From assembly GCA_018262455.1 (NCBI GenBank), contig JAGSPR010000459.1, forward strand, positions 1-5,090: DNA of 5,090 nucleotides. Reading direction: 5' to 3'. The stretch comes from Deltaproteobacteria bacterium. Lineage in GTDB: Bacteria; Myxococcota; Polyangia; Haliangiales; Haliangiaceae. A program made the translations under genes and the position numbers. Of this stretch, positions 4,987 through 5,090 are shown in pieces. How positions within the stretch are numbered: the stretch's first letter is position 1; the number at the start of each line of letters is the position of its first letter. A model generated the notes under the pieces. It saw nothing but the letters and a program-made list of their open reading frames with translations, was not told the origin of the DNA and made no database searches.

Positions 4987-5090
4987 ATGAAGGAGATCGT
5001 CGCGGAGGCCGTGCAGAACGAGATCAGGAGCGCACTCGAAGATGAGTTGGTCGATGTCGAACGCGCAGCGGAGATGTTGGACATGTCCGA
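4987..5090 (+). CDS. Start of a helix-turn-helix (excisionase-like) protein, partial
   Basis: ATG at 4987 opens MKEIVAEAVQNEIRSALEDE and continues LVDVERAAEMLDMS to the right edge without a stop (34 codons visible). Nearly all third positions are G or C from here on, so the coding signal moves into this frame at about 4970. The end LVDVERAAEMLDMS is the classic first helix and turn of the excisionase/MerR-like DNA-binding fold, where 'ls..eaAelLgvs' introduces the recognition helix. The first 20 residues form an acidic helix such as often precedes this domain. Such proteins act as excision factors, small regulators or cargo-gene activators on phages and integrative elements, which suits a position next to a tRNA-derived junction. 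The frame is open upstream as far as 4816, with AGGAG seven bases before GTG at 4837, so a longer start is possible, but third-position bases there argue against it. Confidence 0.62.
   Translation, partial: MKEIVAEAVQNEIRSALEDELVDVERAAEMLDMS

Noticed and set aside
4773..5084. Minus-strand open frame of 103 codons at the right end
   Set aside because: Ser- and Thr-rich, with no motif; the plus strand has better codon statistics and an HTH-like sequence in the same region.
1..5090. CRISPR array, rRNA, transposase or integrase
   Set aside because: No regularly spaced repeats, no rRNA-like segments and no transposase or recombinase motifs were seen in any frame.

Overview
The left two thirds of the window (about 1-3635) looks like chromosome of a GC-rich bacterium, most likely a myxobacterium (Myxococcota). 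The reasons are a strong G/C preference at third codon positions, large uncharacterised proteins of a kind I associate with that phylum, and frequent use of the palindrome CGATCG. The assignment is an inference from style; there is no marker gene in the window.

Layout: the start of a minus-strand gene (1-121, running off the left edge) lies downstream of a long minus-strand gene (237-1952, 571 aa, uncharacterised, with a beta-rich, propeller-like C-terminal half). A 218-bp divergent intergenic region separates it from a plus-strand gene (2171-3415, 414 aa, helical, uncharacterised), which ends just before a possible terminator. From 3416 to 3764 there is no convincing gene. This gap does contain a 22-bp fragment on the minus strand that matches the T-loop, acceptor strand and discriminator base of a tRNA, best fitting tRNA-Asp, with the rest of the tRNA missing. 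A nested inverted repeat follows immediately.

To the right of that fragment the content changes. A MNT-type nucleotidyltransferase (3765-4109, antitoxin-like, intact GSX10DXD motif) is followed by an overlapping ten-codon ORF (4099-4131). That ORF reads like the first residues of a HEPN toxin and then stops, so the expected MNT/HEPN pair appears broken. After it comes a gene of clearly different base composition (4138-4791) encoding a 217-aa protein with a HELLH zinc-protease-like motif, then a small ORF (4808-4969). The last feature is the start of a protein whose visible end resembles an excisionase/MerR-type helix-turn-helix (4987 to the right edge).

Interpretation: the tRNA 3' fragment has the orientation expected of the distal attachment site of an element integrated into a tRNA-Asp gene, with host DNA on the left and the element on the right. 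The broken toxin-antitoxin pair, the compositionally foreign gene and the HTH protein all lie on the predicted element side. This is an inference from layout; the other end of the element and an integrase are not in the window.
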